Shown piece after piece: positions 27,000 through 37,048 of a stretch of 64,000 nt of DNA. This DNA is from Rohdeia sp041398665. GTDB taxonomy: Bacteria > Planctomycetota > UBA1135 > GCA-002686595. How positions within the stretch are numbered: position 1 is the first letter of the stretch; each line of letters begins with the position of its first letter. A program made the position numbers and the translations under genes. The notes beneath the pieces are model-generated. The model ran no database searches. It saw nothing but the letters and a program-made list of their open reading frames with translations, and was not told the origin of the DNA. The stretch lies in the NCBI GenBank assembly GCA_041398665.1, contig JAWKUH010000016.1:1-64000 (forward strand), written 5' to 3'.

Positions 27000-27619
27000 C
27001 GGGAGCGACGCGCGCCGACGCGGGGGCGTTCGAGTGGGGCGACCGACTCCCGACGCTCGCGGGCGCGACGCACGAGTTGCGCTGGATGGAGGATCGGCAC
27101 GCGCAGGACGTGTTCGCACTCTTCGCGCATTCCGAGGTCGTGCGCTACTGGAGTTCGCCCGCGATGACGGACCCCGTCCAGGGGGCCGACCACGTGCGCT
27201 CCGTGCACGAGCTGTTCGCACAGCGCCATCTCTTCGAGTGGGGCGTGTTCGAGTCCGGCTCGGACGTGCTCGTCGGGACCGCCACGGTCTTCAAGCTCGA
27301 CGGCTCGCACCGGCGGGCCGAGGTCGGCTACGCGCTGCGCCGTGATCTGTGGGGGCGCGGGATCGGCACCGAGGTGGTCGGGATCGAGTTGCGGTTCTGC
27401 TTCGAGACGCTCGGGCTCCACCGCGTCGAGGCCGACGTGGATCCCGAGAACGCGGGATCGCTGCGCGTGCTCGAACGCCACGGCTTCCGCCGCGAGGGGC
27501 TGTTGCGCGAGCGCTGGATCCAGGGCGGCGTCTGGTGCGACTCGATCGTGCTCGGACTGCTCCGCGACGAGTGGACGCGCCCGTCGGAGCGGGCGCGTTC
27601 CGACCTCAGAAGTTCTTGA
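26996..27619 (+). CDS. GNAT acetyltransferase (RimJ/RimL type)
   Basis: This 207-residue protein starts at a GTG in the overlap with the preceding gene. It has GNAT motifs: LRWMEDRHAQDVFALFAHSE, VVRYWSSPAMTD, a strand-helix with the acetyl-CoA loop (RRDLWGRGIGTEVVGIE), and VEADVDPENAGSLRVLERHG with FRREGLLRERWI. This is the PF13302/RimL-like type that acetylates ribosomal proteins or small-molecule amines; the substrate is not evident. Its 3' end overlaps the opposing TPR gene by 14 bases, and the overlap holds a hairpin (27575-27598). Confidence 0.9.
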   Translation: MTGATRADAGAFEWGDRLPTLAGATHELRWMEDRHAQDVFALFAHSEVVRYWSSPAMTDPVQGADHVRSVHELFAQRHLFEWGVFESGSDVLVGTATVFKLDGSHRRAEVGYALRRDLWGRGIGTEVVGIELRFCFETLGLHRVEADVDPENAGSLRVLERHGFRREGLLRERWIQGGVWCDSIVLGLLRDEWTRPSERARSDLRSS

Positions 27620-30300
27620 AGAGCTCCTCGAGCGCCTTCTCCGACCACTGCACGGCCGAGTTCGACGCTCGCAGCACGAGGCCGGTGCGCCCCTGCTCGG
27701 ATGCGATCGTGCTGGCCTTCGACGCGTCGTCCGCCGCTTCGCTCCACTTCTCGCGCTTCGCCAGGATCTCCGCGCGCTCCATGTAGACGAAGGGATCGGT
27801 CGTGCCCGCGTCGATGGCCTTCGTGAACAGCTCGAAGGCGCGGTCCAGGTCCTCGACGCCGAGGTAGTAGGTGAAGCCGAGTTGGACGACGGGGTGCAGG
27901 TCGTCGGGACGGAGCGCGATCATCGACTCGTAGAGCGGGATCGCCTCGGCGTGGCGCTCCAGGGCCCGCAGGCTCGAAGCCTCGATGTCGTACGCCCCGT
28001 ACTTGTCGTCGTCGGAGAGGTCCGGGAGAGCGAGGAGCGCGTCGCACGCCGCCACCGCCTCGGCGTAGCGCTCGACCCGGTGGTAGAGGTTCTTGCTGAA
28101 GCGGTGCACCTCGAGCGGCTTGGCGCCGAGTTCACCGAGGCGGCGGATGCCGCCGAGCGCCGCAGCGCACTCCACGCGGTCCTTCGAGGAGAGGACGGCG
28201 TTGGTAGGATCGAGGTAGAGGTTGAAGAGCGTCGTCGCGGGGACCTTGGCGGCCTCGAGTCTCTCGCGCGCCGCGGCGCACTCCTTCGCCGCGCCGACGG
28301 CCTGCGCTGCGTCCGCGATCGGACCAGCGCCCGCCGCGTAGTGGAGGAGCGCGTTCGCCGTGTCGCCCTCCGCCTCGAGGATGCGCGCGTACCCGAGGTT
28401 CGCGCCGCTCGACGTCACGTCGTTCCAGAGCGCTCCGCGGTACGCCGAGCGCGCCGTGTCGGTGTCGCCGCGCGCCGTCGCGCAGTCCCCGCGGAAGACG
28501 TCCTTCTCCGGGTACGGCGCGTACAGCGAGCCCAGGCGCTCCGCGATCGCGTGCGCCTCGGCGCGCTTCGCCTCGTCCTCGCTCGCGAGCAGGGCGCGAC
28601 CCTTCGTGACGAGCGCCGCGCACAGTTCGACGCCGTTCCTGCTCACGAACTCGCTCTTCGCGCGATCCGAGAAGTAGGGGTCGTCGGCTATCCACGCTCC
28701 GCCCTGCGGTCCGGGCGCCCCGCGCAGGAACGCGGCGTGGGCCTCGATCCACTTGTGCTCCGAGGCGAGTGCGAGCGCGTCGAGCGTGGCTCGGTCGGCC
28801 TCGCTCGGCGTGTCGGCGACGATGCGGGCCAGCGACTGCTCGAACTCCTGGCAACTCACGAGTCGCGAGTCCGCGAAGCCGACGGACTGGAGCTGCGGAC
28901 GAAGACGGTCCTCGCGGATCTCGAGCGACTCGACGCCGGCCGCGATGCGCACGTCGGCGAGAGCATCCGCGTAGCGCTTCGACATCGCTCGGGCCCACGC
29001 CCGTTCGAGGTAGGCGCGCGACTCCGGGTAGATCGCGGCCTGCTCGGTCGCGAATCGTTCGACCGCGCTCCAGTCGCCGCTCGTGATGAGGTCGCCGATC
29101 TCGCCGTAGATCGCGTTGTCGACCTCGAGTCGTCGGTCGCGCAGGACCTTCGGGATCGTGATCCCGGCGGCGCGCGCCGCGTCGTTCCACGCGTCCATGC
29201 CGCCGAAGATGTCGTCGATCACCGCTTCGTCCTCGGCCTTGGCCATGCGGTACTCCTCCTCGCTCAGGCCCTGTTCGGCCATGTCGGCGAGGTCCTCCTC
29301 CGTCAGCTCACCCTGCCAGGGCTCGAGTTCCTCCTCGTCCTCGGACTCCGGGACGACGATCTCGGGCAGCGGGACGAGCTCGATCGGATCGGCGCCTTCG
29401 GTCTCGGTCGCGAGGTGCCTCGACGGCCGCCGCGAGGCGTTTCTCGACGTCCGCGTCACCGGGCGACCAGCGCAGGGCCCAGACCAGCGGCGTGATGGTC
29501 CCTTCCTTCGCGGTGTAGTCCCGCAGGATCGCCTCGCGAAGCGCGGTGATCTGACCGGCGAGCTGCGGCGTCGTGCGCACGTCGTCGCGACGGAGGAGCG
29601 TCGCGGCGTCCTCGAGAGCTGCGTCGAACTTCGCCTGCTTCGCGCGAGCCTCGGCGCGCGTGAACCAGAAGCGCAGGTCGTCCTTCAGCTCCATCGCGCG
29701 CGTCATGGCCGCCTCCATGACGTCGTACTTGCCGAGCTGGGTCGCGGCCTGTCCGGTCTTGACGAGGAGCGCGAGGCGTTCGCGGTCGCTCGTCGCGTGG
29801 CCGAGACCGACGAGGTAGATGTCGAGTGCGCTCTCGAAGTCGCGGCCGGCCGTCACGATGTCGCCGAGCAGCTGGTCGAGCACGGCCGACTCCGGATGGT
29901 TCTCGCGCGCCTTCCTGACGAGCGTCTCCGCCTCGCCGATCTTCTGCGCGTTCGCGAGCTGGTTCGCCTTCAGCATCACGGCTTCGGGCGCGTACTCGTC
30001 GCAGTCGAAGGCGCGCCGAAGTTCGCGCTCCGACTCGTCGCTCTGCTGCGTCGCCGCCAGCACGAAGGCGCGGATGCCGTGCGCGCCGGAGCTCGGGAAC
30101 TGCTCGGCGAGGCGCTTCGTCGCGTCGAGCGCCTCCGCGACCTTGCGTTCCTCGAGGAGTGCCCGGACGTTCTCGATGCCGGCGGCGACGTCGGCCTCGG
30201 CGTCCTGCTGCGCGACGGGCGTCGGAGTCGGGGGCAGCGCGGCGGCGTGGAGCGGTCGGCAGGTGAGGGCGAGGGCGAGGGCGACGGTGGGGGCGATCAT
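27606..30300 (-). CDS. large secreted TPR-repeat protein, one frame break
   Basis: The ATG at 30298-30300 opens a signal peptide (MIAPTVALALALTCRPLHAA). TPR-like helical pairs continue in one frame to about 29420 (EAVMLKANQLANAQKIGEAE, LLVKTGQAATQLGKYDVMEA). After a single-base break the other frame continues with an acidic linker (EIVVPESEDEEELEPWQGEL) and more TPR units (GAYDIEASSLRALERHAEAI, IPLYESMIALRPDDLHPVVQ) to 27606. Span modulo three fits one indel, and the restored length is about 898 residues. TPR arrays mediate protein interactions; no catalytic domain is seen. Confidence 0.75.
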
Positions 30301-30412
30301 GGGGGCGTTCGGGCCGGCGGATCCGGAGAGGATCGGCCGATCGGGCCGCCGGGCACCACACCGGGGCGTCCCCGGCGCGCCCCGATCTCGCTCGTCGGAC
30401 GGCGACTCGCGG

Positions 30413-31224
30413 TCAGCGCCGCTCCGCGAGGACCTCGGCGTACACGCGCGCCAGTTCCTTCTCGACCGGTGACGACGACGCCTGCCAGCGAGCGAAGCGG
30501 TCCGCGCCGAGTCGCCAGGCCGCGAGCGCGCGCGCCGCTTCGCGACGGACGACGAAGTTCGCGTCGTCCGCGGTCGCGGCGAGTTCGTTCTCGAGCGCGG
30601 CGAGGTCGACCTCGCTCGCCGCGCGCTCGCGAGATCCGATCTGTGCGAGTCCTTCCGCGGCGTGGGCGCGTATCCACGGCTCGTCGTCGGCGAGCGCACT
30701 GCGGAAGGGTTCGAGCGGCGTCGGCCCTCCCTCGAGTCCAGCGCGGGCGACCCACCACATCGCCTCGGCGCGGGAGTCGGGATCCGCCGAGAACTGGGGC
30801 ACGAAGATGTCCTCGAAGAACTCCCGCGAGAGTGGTTCCCCCTGAAGCTCGACGGACTCCGCGTGCGCAGCGATCGCGTAGCGCACGCGAAGGTCCCGAC
30901 GGGACTCGCGTTGGGGTAGCCGCAGAGCATGCGCGACTCGAGTTCTTCGAACGGGTAGCGCCCGCTCGTGCGGAGTCCTTCGATCTCGACGGCACTTCCG
31001 GACCAGCGCACCGAGGTGGAACGCTTCGTCCAGCCGAGCGGCGTGAGGATGGTCGCCGTCGTCCTGCCGTCGGCGGAACGCACGATCTGCGCACCGCGGC
31101 GCACCGGACCGCCCGGCGTGAGGACGATGCCTTCGTAGGTGCCGCTGCCCGTGGTCTCGGTGGTGCCGTCCTCGTACTCCGTCACGTTCGTGAGCTGGAG
31201 TCCGCCGAGACCCGCGCGCGGCAC
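30413..31224 (-). CDS. HEAT-like C-terminal region, possibly part of the TlpA-like gene
   Basis: In the frame after 31224 the sequence reads LTNVTEYEDGTTETTGSGTY, IVRSADGRTTATILTPLGW and SGRYPFEELESRMLCGYPNA. Near 30900 the frame changes to VRYAIAAHAESVELQGEPLS, and alpha-helical HEAT-like repeats follow (AEAMWWVARAGLEG, PWIRAHAAEGLAQI, NFVVRREAARALAAW) to the stop at 30413. A GTG at 31224 could start it, but there is no signal peptide or ribosome site. It may be the C-terminal half of the upstream TlpA-like gene joined by another indel near 31230. Function unknown. Confidence 0.45.
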
Positions 31225-32441
31225 GGCGAGCGCCTGCGCACGGCGTCCTCGAGGATCTCGCGGACGCGCACGTACGCCGCGCCGGTCGCGGGGCCGCTGA
31301 AGCCGGAGTAGACGCGGACGACGTGCCCGTTGCGGTCGAGCACGATCGTCGTCGGGAACGCGAGAACGGTGTCGGTGATGCCGAGCGCCTGGGCCGCGCG
31401 GCCCTTGTCGGCGGTGCCGCCGATCAGCAGGGGATAGGTGACGCCGCGCGCCTCGCGGAAGCGGCGGACCTGCTCCGCGTCGCGCGCGAAGTCGCCGGTG
31501 AGCTCGAACGCGAGGCCGACGACGTCGACGGACTCGCCGTGCTCGCGGTGCAGTTCCTCCAGCAGGACCGCCGCGTCGTGGCAGTTGGGGCACCAGCTGC
31601 CGAACAGCTCGACGACGAGCGGGCGATCGACGTTCCAGAGCGGTCGCCACGCGCCGTCCGCGTCGGGGAAGGCGAGGTGCTCGACGAGACTCACCTCGCG
31701 CAGGCCGAAGTCGTGCCGTCGGGTCGGGGAGTGCCGCGTCGTCGTCGCGCACCGCGCTCCAGCTCTCCTTCCACCAGGTGCCGCTGCGGAACTCGCCGCC
31801 GGTGAGCTCGCCGGGACGCGTCGCGTCGGCCTCGAACCGGAAGGCGTGCGCGCCGTCGAAGCACGAGAGGCGCAGGTGCGGCGCGACACGTCGCCGGCGA
31901 GGTAGCGGTAGTCGCCGGTGTCGGTGAGGAAGGTGCCCGTCACCCCGGTCGAACCGTCGCTCTCGAACACGCCGACCGCGGGCACGTCGCTCGACGAGAA
32001 CGCGACGCGCCAGCGTCCGGCGACGGCGTCGGCGCCGACGGAGAGTCCTTCGACGGGCTCGAAGCGGTGCGTCGGTCCGAGGACGGCGCGCACCGGGACG
32101 ACGGACGTCGCGCCGGCGCCGCGCGTCTTCGTCCAGGTCCCCTCGAACGTCTCGAAGGCGGTGTCGCTCTCCACACGGTGGAGTTCGAGGCGCGAGTCGT
32201 AGTGGGGGAAGTCGAGCGTGAAGGCCGCTGCGTCCCGGTGCGCCTCCGGGACGGCGATGCGCTCCTCGCCGTTGCGGATCGTCGCGCGGCCCGTCGTGGT
32301 GTCGAGGTCCACCTCGAACGGCAGCTCGACGCGCTCCGTCTCTCCCTCGCCGCGCACGTCGAGCGCGAACCGCCAGTGCTCCACCGCGCCACCCCCCTGG
32401 AGCCCCGCCGCGAGTGCCGCCGCCGTCATGATCCCGAGCAT
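31182..32441 (-). CDS. TlpA/ResA-like thioredoxin-fold protein, frame interrupted
   Basis: The ATG at 32439-32441 begins a weak signal peptide (MLGIMTAAALAAGLQGGG). The N-terminal 160 residues are a beta domain. Two compensating frame changes (near 31890 and 31735) move the middle (LSCFDGAHAFRFEADATRPG, GGEFRSGTWWKESW) into another frame and back. The thioredoxin fold carries VVELFGSWCPNCHDAAVLLE (WCPNC redox motif) and ALGITDTVLAFPTTIVLDRN (cis-Pro in FPTT). It would be a periplasmic thiol-disulfide oxidoreductase. The leaderless-type hexamer TACGCT lies six bases before the ATG. Confidence 0.75.
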   Translation of the reverse strand: MLGIMTAAALAAGLQGGGAVEHWRFALDVRGEGETERVELPFEVDLDTTTGRATIRNGEERIAVPEAHRDAAAFTLDFPHYDSRLELHRVESDTAFETFEGTWTKTRGAGATSVVPVRAVLGPTHRFEPVEGLSVGADAVAGRWRVAFSSSDVPAVGVFESDGSTGVTGTFLTDTGDYRYLAGDVSRRTCASRASTARTPSGSRPTRRVPASSPAASSAAAPGGRRAGARCATTTRHSPTRRHDFGLREVSLVEHLAFPDADGAWRPLWNVDRPLVVELFGSWCPNCHDAAVLLEELHREHGESVDVVGLAFELTGDFARDAEQVRRFREARGVTYPLLIGGTADKGRAAQALGITDTVLAFPTTIVLDRNGHVVRVYSGFSGPATGAAYVRVREILEDAVRRRSPCRARVSADSSSRT

Positions 32442-32447
32442 CGCCCG

Positions 32448-32453
32448 AGCGTA
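32448..32453 (-). promoter_or_regulatory. leaderless-type -10 hexamer (TACGCT)
   Basis: On the minus strand TACGCT is followed by exactly six bases and the ATG at 32439-32441, with no ribosome site. Confidence 0.45.
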
Positions 32454-32555
32454 CGCCGCCGAGCGCCGCCGCCCCGGCCGCTTCCCCCGAACCGGGAGCC
32501 CGCGAGCCGCTCACCCACGAGAATGCGGACGATCCGCACTCTGGTCTTGGGCAAA

Positions 32556-32568
32556 CGAACCAGGTTCG
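32556..32568. repeat. 13-base palindrome CGAACCAGGTTCG (copy 1)
   Basis: CGAACCAGGTTCG is a perfect palindrome around its central base, in the gap between the TlpA-like gene and the 873-residue lipoprotein gene. The same core plus GT recurs twice at 43.2-43.4 kb. Its position between genes in all three cases suggests a protein-binding or repeated extragenic site. Confidence 0.5.
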
Positions 32569-32697
32569 GTTGGACCGCCACTCGCGCCACCGCAGGCGGG
32601 GATCGCGGGTCGAGCCATCGGGCGAGCCGCGGCGGGGCGGGCTCGGGGTCCGCACTCCGGGCGGCGATCGACGGGCGAACGAGGTGTCCGGAACGCG

Positions 32698-32725
32698 CGC
32701 GGGGCGCTCCGTGGAGCGCCCCGCG
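32698..32725 (-). terminator. GC-rich terminator-like hairpin
   Basis: A 13-bp stem (GCGGGGCGCTCC arm) with a two-base central loop lies eight bases beyond the stop of the lipoprotein gene at 32733. No U-tract follows, as is common for such hairpins in this window. Confidence 0.55.
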
Positions 32726-32732
32726 TCGGGTG

Positions 32733-35354
32733 TCAGAGCTCGCCGGCCCAGCGTTGGGCGGCGGACAGCGCAGCCGCCTCGTTCTCCGGGTTGTAGAGCC
32801 ACTGGTGCTCCATCTCGTAGAGCGGGTCCGTGCCGCCGAACATCTCGGCCAGGAAGTCGAGGAACACGTCGCTGCCCGTGTGCCACCAGGCGTAGCCGAG
32901 CGTCGACGGCGTGTTCCAGCGGCTCACGTCCGACGAGAAGCCGTCGCTCGGGATCTGGCTCAGGTTGCACCAGCAGGCCGCGTTGTCGTCCGCCGGTCCC
33001 ATCGCGTACATGTTGTACGGAGCGCCGATCGACGTGTTCCACGCCTGCGCACTGACGAATCCCTGGTAGAAGTGCGTCAGGACGTCGAGCGTCATCGTCG
33101 TGTGCATCGTGTCCGCACCGCGGAACACCGTCTCGAGGATGCCGTTGAGCGCGTTCTCCGCGATCGACGTCTCGAACGCCTGCGCGGCGCGATACTTCGC
33201 GTCGAGCACCTTCGAGTTCACCTTCGCGTAGATCAGGCCGGTGCACGGCACCTGTCCCGCCGACGCTGTCTCGACGAACTTCTCGAACCAGATCTTGTTC
33301 GCAGCTCGCCAGGCCGGCGTCTGGATGGCGTAGGTCGCCGCCATCGTGTCGCCGTACCAGCCCTCGTGCCGCTGGAACGCGTAGCCGTTGTGCGGGTGGG
33401 TGGCGACGTAGTTCATGTCGCCGTAGAGGCTCGAGCTGCCGCCCACGCCCGCCGAGTTCGTCGGGTAGAGGTTGTGCGTGATGCGCGTCAGCTCGCCCTG
33501 CATCCGCAGGTCGTCCTTCGCCATCGAGTCGTTGCCGAGCCAGGTCAGCACCTTCATCGAGCGCGTCGCACGGATGAGGTGCGTGCCGAGGATGAAGCCC
33601 CAGCCCATGAGCTTGGCCTCGTAGTCGGGCTGGCGACCCTGCGCGACCACCGCGTCGGTCTGGAACGTCGACGCGCTGTTGAACCCGAACGGGTTGCCCG
33701 AGTTCAGACCGATGAAGAAGTTGTACGGCATGTAGTCCATCGGACTGCCGGACACGACGACGTCCTCCACGACACCGGGAGTCCCGTCGAGGTGGTAGAG
33801 CGCGGTGGGGTGGCGGTCCAGCACCATGCGGTGGTGGAGCTGGAAGTGGCGGTAGCCCTCCACGCACGCGGAGTCCGCCGTGCGGATCCCGTCGAACAGG
33901 AAGATCTCGTTGCCGCCGGTCATGCCGCCGTACGGCACGCCCCACGGGTGCGCCCAGCCCATCCGGCCGTCCTTGATGGGGTAGTCGCCCTTGCCCGTGC
34001 CCGCCATGAAGTAGCCGAGCGTCTCGTTGAAGTCGTCGACGAGCTTCTGACGGATCGTCGTGTAGCCGTTGTGCGCGAGCGAGGGCAACGGGAACGACTG
34101 CGGGAAGTAGCGCGAGGTCTGCTCGTTCCACCACGAGTAGTACTCGTCTCCGGAACCGCTGTCCGTCCCGCGCTTGCAGAACGCGCGACCCTCCTGGTCG
34201 AGCAGCTCGCGGGCGTGCGCCGTCACCGTGTTCGGGCAGATCGCGAGCCGGCGGATCATGTGCCCCTGCGACGGTAACACGTGGAGCTTGTTGCCGGGCA
34301 GAGCGCCGACGATGGGGTGCTTCACGTAGCCGCCGGAGTTCGACCAGCTCCCCATGCCGGGGTCCTCGAACTCCTGCACCACGCTCCAGCCCGGAGGCAC
34401 GTTGATCGACAGTTCGTCGAAGTAGAACTTGCCGATCGGGTCGTCGAGCGGCGACGTCCCGTCGTGGTCGATCATGCCGTTCGTGAAGCGCACGTCCATC
34501 AGCACGACGGGTTCGCCCTGGAGCGTGCTGACGTAGGAGTGCACGCCGAACATGTGCGGCAGCGTCCCGCTCGCGCCCGTGACCGGTGCGATCGGCGCCA
34601 TGACGCCGAACGTGCGCAGCTCGGTCTGCATCGGCCCGTACTTCTCGAGCACGCGCGTCGTGCCGGACCGCAGCGGGAACTCCGCGTAGGTGTGACCGAA
34701 CACGTCGCGCGCCGTGATCATGATCGAGTCGGGATCGTTGATCAGGTCCTCGACGACCGTCGGCAGGCCCGTGGTCGCCGCGAGCAGCACGGAGTTGTCG
34801 GTGTTCGAGGGCCGCGCGAGCGACGTCCCGCTGCCGACCTGGACGACCTCGTACTGGATGCGGTCGCCGGCCACGGCGCCGGCCGGACGCTGGACCTTCG
34901 CGAGCAGTTCGACGACGGCGAAGCCCTGCGCCGTCGACGGATAGCGCGTGACCTTCTCGAGCTGGGTCCACGCGACGTTGCCGTCGGAGTCGAGGACCGC
35001 GTACGGCGAGGTCGTGTTGGCGTCGGTGAGCGCTCCCGCGGGCAGCGGCAGCGTGCCGCGCAACAGGAAGTAGTCGTCGTCCGGCGCGATCGTCTCGAAC
35101 ATCCCGACGGTCGTCCCCGCCGTCGGCGGCGAGTAGTCGCCCGGGTCGAAGCCGGGTCCCACCGGTCCGTCGCCGCCGAAGATGATCACGGTCCCGCCGG
35201 GTCCGCCCGCGCCGCCGCCGCCACCGCAGCTCGCGAGCACGGCCAACGCGCACGTCGCGGCGGTGATCTTCGACCCGGTTCCAGCGCCCAGCGCTCGACG
35301 TACGAGCGCACGACGGCCCCGCTCCTGGCGGGGCCGAGTTGTGTTCGATGTCAT
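32733..35354 (-). CDS. 873-residue lipoprotein of unknown function
   Basis: I chose the ATG at 35352-35354, giving a basic start (RRALVRRALGAG), hydrophobic core and lipobox LASC followed by GGGGGAGGPGG, a glycine linker after the acylated Cys. The mature part is beta-rich at first (TVGMFETIAPDDDYFLLRGT) and then rich in aromatic residues and His/Asp/Asn (YYSWWNEQTSRYFPQSFPLP, IFLFDGIRTADSACVEGYRH, LYPTNSAGVGGSSSLYGDMN, YNMYAMGPADDNAACWCNLS). There are no repeats and no catalytic motif I recognise. It stands beside the box genes with the same orientation but has its own terminator-like hairpin; a role in aromatic metabolism is not supported by sequence. Confidence 0.65.
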   Translation of the reverse strand: MTSNTTRPRQERGRRALVRRALGAGTGSKITAATCALAVLASCGGGGGAGGPGGTVIIFGGDGPVGPGFDPGDYSPPTAGTTVGMFETIAPDDDYFLLRGTLPLPAGALTDANTTSPYAVLDSDGNVAWTQLEKVTRYPSTAQGFAVVELLAKVQRPAGAVAGDRIQYEVVQVGSGTSLARPSNTDNSVLLAATTGLPTVVEDLINDPDSIMITARDVFGHTYAEFPLRSGTTRVLEKYGPMQTELRTFGVMAPIAPVTGASGTLPHMFGVHSYVSTLQGEPVVLMDVRFTNGMIDHDGTSPLDDPIGKFYFDELSINVPPGWSVVQEFEDPGMGSWSNSGGYVKHPIVGALPGNKLHVLPSQGHMIRRLAICPNTVTAHARELLDQEGRAFCKRGTDSGSGDEYYSWWNEQTSRYFPQSFPLPSLAHNGYTTIRQKLVDDFNETLGYFMAGTGKGDYPIKDGRMGWAHPWGVPYGGMTGGNEIFLFDGIRTADSACVEGYRHFQLHHRMVLDRHPTALYHLDGTPGVVEDVVVSGSPMDYMPYNFFIGLNSGNPFGFNSASTFQTDAVVAQGRQPDYEAKLMGWGFILGTHLIRATRSMKVLTWLGNDSMAKDDLRMQGELTRITHNLYPTNSAGVGGSSSLYGDMNYVATHPHNGYAFQRHEGWYGDTMAATYAIQTPAWRAANKIWFEKFVETASAGQVPCTGLIYAKVNSKVLDAKYRAAQAFETSIAENALNGILETVFRGADTMHTTMTLDVLTHFYQGFVSAQAWNTSIGAPYNMYAMGPADDNAACWCNLSQIPSDGFSSDVSRWNTPSTLGYAWWHTGSDVFLDFLAEMFGGTDPLYEMEHQWLYNPENEAAALSAAQRWAGEL

Positions 35355-35551
35355 CCCTTGCCCCACCAGGACCCGCAGATGCGGATCCGCTTCCCGGGAC
35401 CCGTTTCGGGTCGCGGGCACGGCGTGGAGCAGGGGTGCTGGCGGAAAGCCGGTCGATCCGCGCTAAGTGCGAGTCTTCCAAGGAAGTCGCATTCGGTCGG
35501 AAAACTCTTCCTCGACGGGCCGTCGGCGGCGATCGAGGCCTCGCCGAACGA

Positions 35552-35589
35552 GAGCGCCCCCGCACCGGACGACCGGTGCGGGGGCGCTC
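35552..35589 (-). terminator. terminator-like hairpin after boxB
   Basis: A perfect 17-bp stem (arm GAGCGCCCCCGCACCGG, loop ACGA) lies 20 bases past the boxB stop at 35609. It probably ends the boxC-boxB transcript. Confidence 0.65.
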
Positions 35590-35608
35590 GTCGTACGGGC
35601 CGCTCCGC

Positions 35609-37011
35609 TCAGAGCTTCACGTACTCGTACTCGAAGGGCTGGCCGTTGATGCCCTTGGCGGGCGGCGCGATCCAGTTCGCGACCTTGCCGGGCTCGCGCA
35701 CCGGCTTCATGAGGCTCTTCACGTAGTCCGAGTCCTCGCGGGTCGGGAGCCACTCGCTGCTGCGCGCGTTCCACGTCGCCTCGTCGAGGAGCTTGCCGTC
35801 GACGTCGAAGCGGTGTCCGGCGTAGAGACCGACACTGCGGTTGAACGCGCGGTGGGGCAGGCGGACGCGCCAGTCGAGCTCGTACTTCTCGATGATGCGG
35901 TTCCAGTAGTCGATGCCCTTCTGGTTGTCCGCGAGGTACGCGTCGCGCAGCACCTCGTTCATGGCGTTCCGCATCGGCACCTCCTGGTTGGAGATGCGGC
36001 CGTTCTCGACCACCGGCATGACGTACACGCCCTCGTTGGCGACGTGGTCGTCCTGCTTGGACTCGAAGGCGCGGCCCTTGATGCCCGAGCGGAAGAAGTT
36101 CGACGCGTTCGAGGAGATCTCGGAGCCGAACAGGTCGGTCGAGCTCGAGACCCAGAAGTTGATGTACTTCTGGATGATCTCCGGCGGGACGACGCCCTCG
36201 GTGCGCGGGTCCTTGCCCTCCTTGAGGACCTGGCAGGTGCGTTCGATCACGCGACCGATACCGGTCTGACCCACGAACATGTGGTGGGCCTCCTCGGTCA
36301 GCATGAACTTGCACGACCGGCTGAGCGGGTCGAAGCCCGACTCGGCGAGGCTCAGCAGTTGGAACTTGCCGTCCCGGTCCGTGAACATCGTGAAGCAGAA
36401 GAACGACAGTGCTCGCACGGCTCGTTGAACGTCTGCAGGATCCGCGGGCAGTCCGGGTTGCCGGAGCGGCGCTCGAGGAGTTCGTCGGCCTCCTCGCGAC
36501 CGTCCTTCCCGAAGTAGCGGTGGAGCAGGTAGACCATCGCCCACAGGTGGCGACCCTCCTCCACGTTCACCTGGAAGAGGTTGCGCATGTCGTAGAGCGA
36601 CGGCGCGGTGTGACCGAGCAGGCGCTGCTGCTCGACGGAGGCCGGTTCGGTGTCGGCCTGCGTGACGATGATGCGGCGCAGCCAGTTGCGGTACTCGCCG
36701 GGGACCTGTTGCCAGGGCTCCTCGCCGAAGTGGTCGCCGAATCCGATCTTCTCGCCCGCGCCCGTCGGCGTCAGGAAGATGCCCCAACGGTAGTCGGGCA
36801 TCTTGACGTAGTCGTAGTGCGCCCAGCCGTCGGTGTCGACGCTGATCGCCGTGCGCAGGTAGACGTCGTTCTCGTTGTAGTCGGTCGGGCCGGTGGACTT
36901 CCACCAGTCGATGTACGCGGGCTGCCACGCCTCGAGGGCGCGCTGCAGTCGCTTGTCCGAGTTGAGGTCGACGTTGTTCGGGATGCGCTGCGTGTAGTCG
37001 ATTCCGGGCAT
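35609..37011 (-). CDS. boxB: benzoyl-CoA 2,3-epoxidase subunit BoxB, one frame break
   Basis: The restored protein of about 467 residues matches BoxB, the di-iron oxygenase that forms 2,3-epoxybenzoyl-CoA in the aerobic hybrid benzoate pathway. Visible family features are MPGIDYTQRIPNNVDLNSDK, DTDGWAHYDYVKMPDYRWG, VNVEEGRHLWAMVYLLHRYF (Glu and His ligands), CKFMLTEEAHHMFVGQTG (E-x2-H) and WRVRLPHRAFNRSVGLYAGH. The frame changes near 36415 within NEPCEH/SFFCFTMFTDRDG; span modulo three equals one missing base, so a consensus error is likely. The reductase boxA is not in the window. boxC lies 37 bases upstream in the same operon. Confidence 0.9.
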
Positions 37012-37048
37012 CTGCGTTCCTCTGGATGGCGTCTCTCGACGTCCTCGA

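Noticed and set aside
29400..29470. Two separate TPR genes with a start at 29459
   Set aside because: The acidic linker continues directly across the frame change, the second part lacks a start, ribosome site and signal peptide, and the span fits a single indel in one gene.
29308..35565. Very long open reading frame on the minus strand through several genes
   Set aside because: GC-rich codon use keeps frames open opposite to or out of register with real genes. The translation is arginine/proline-rich and has no domain, apart from short stretches that belong to the frame-broken genes.
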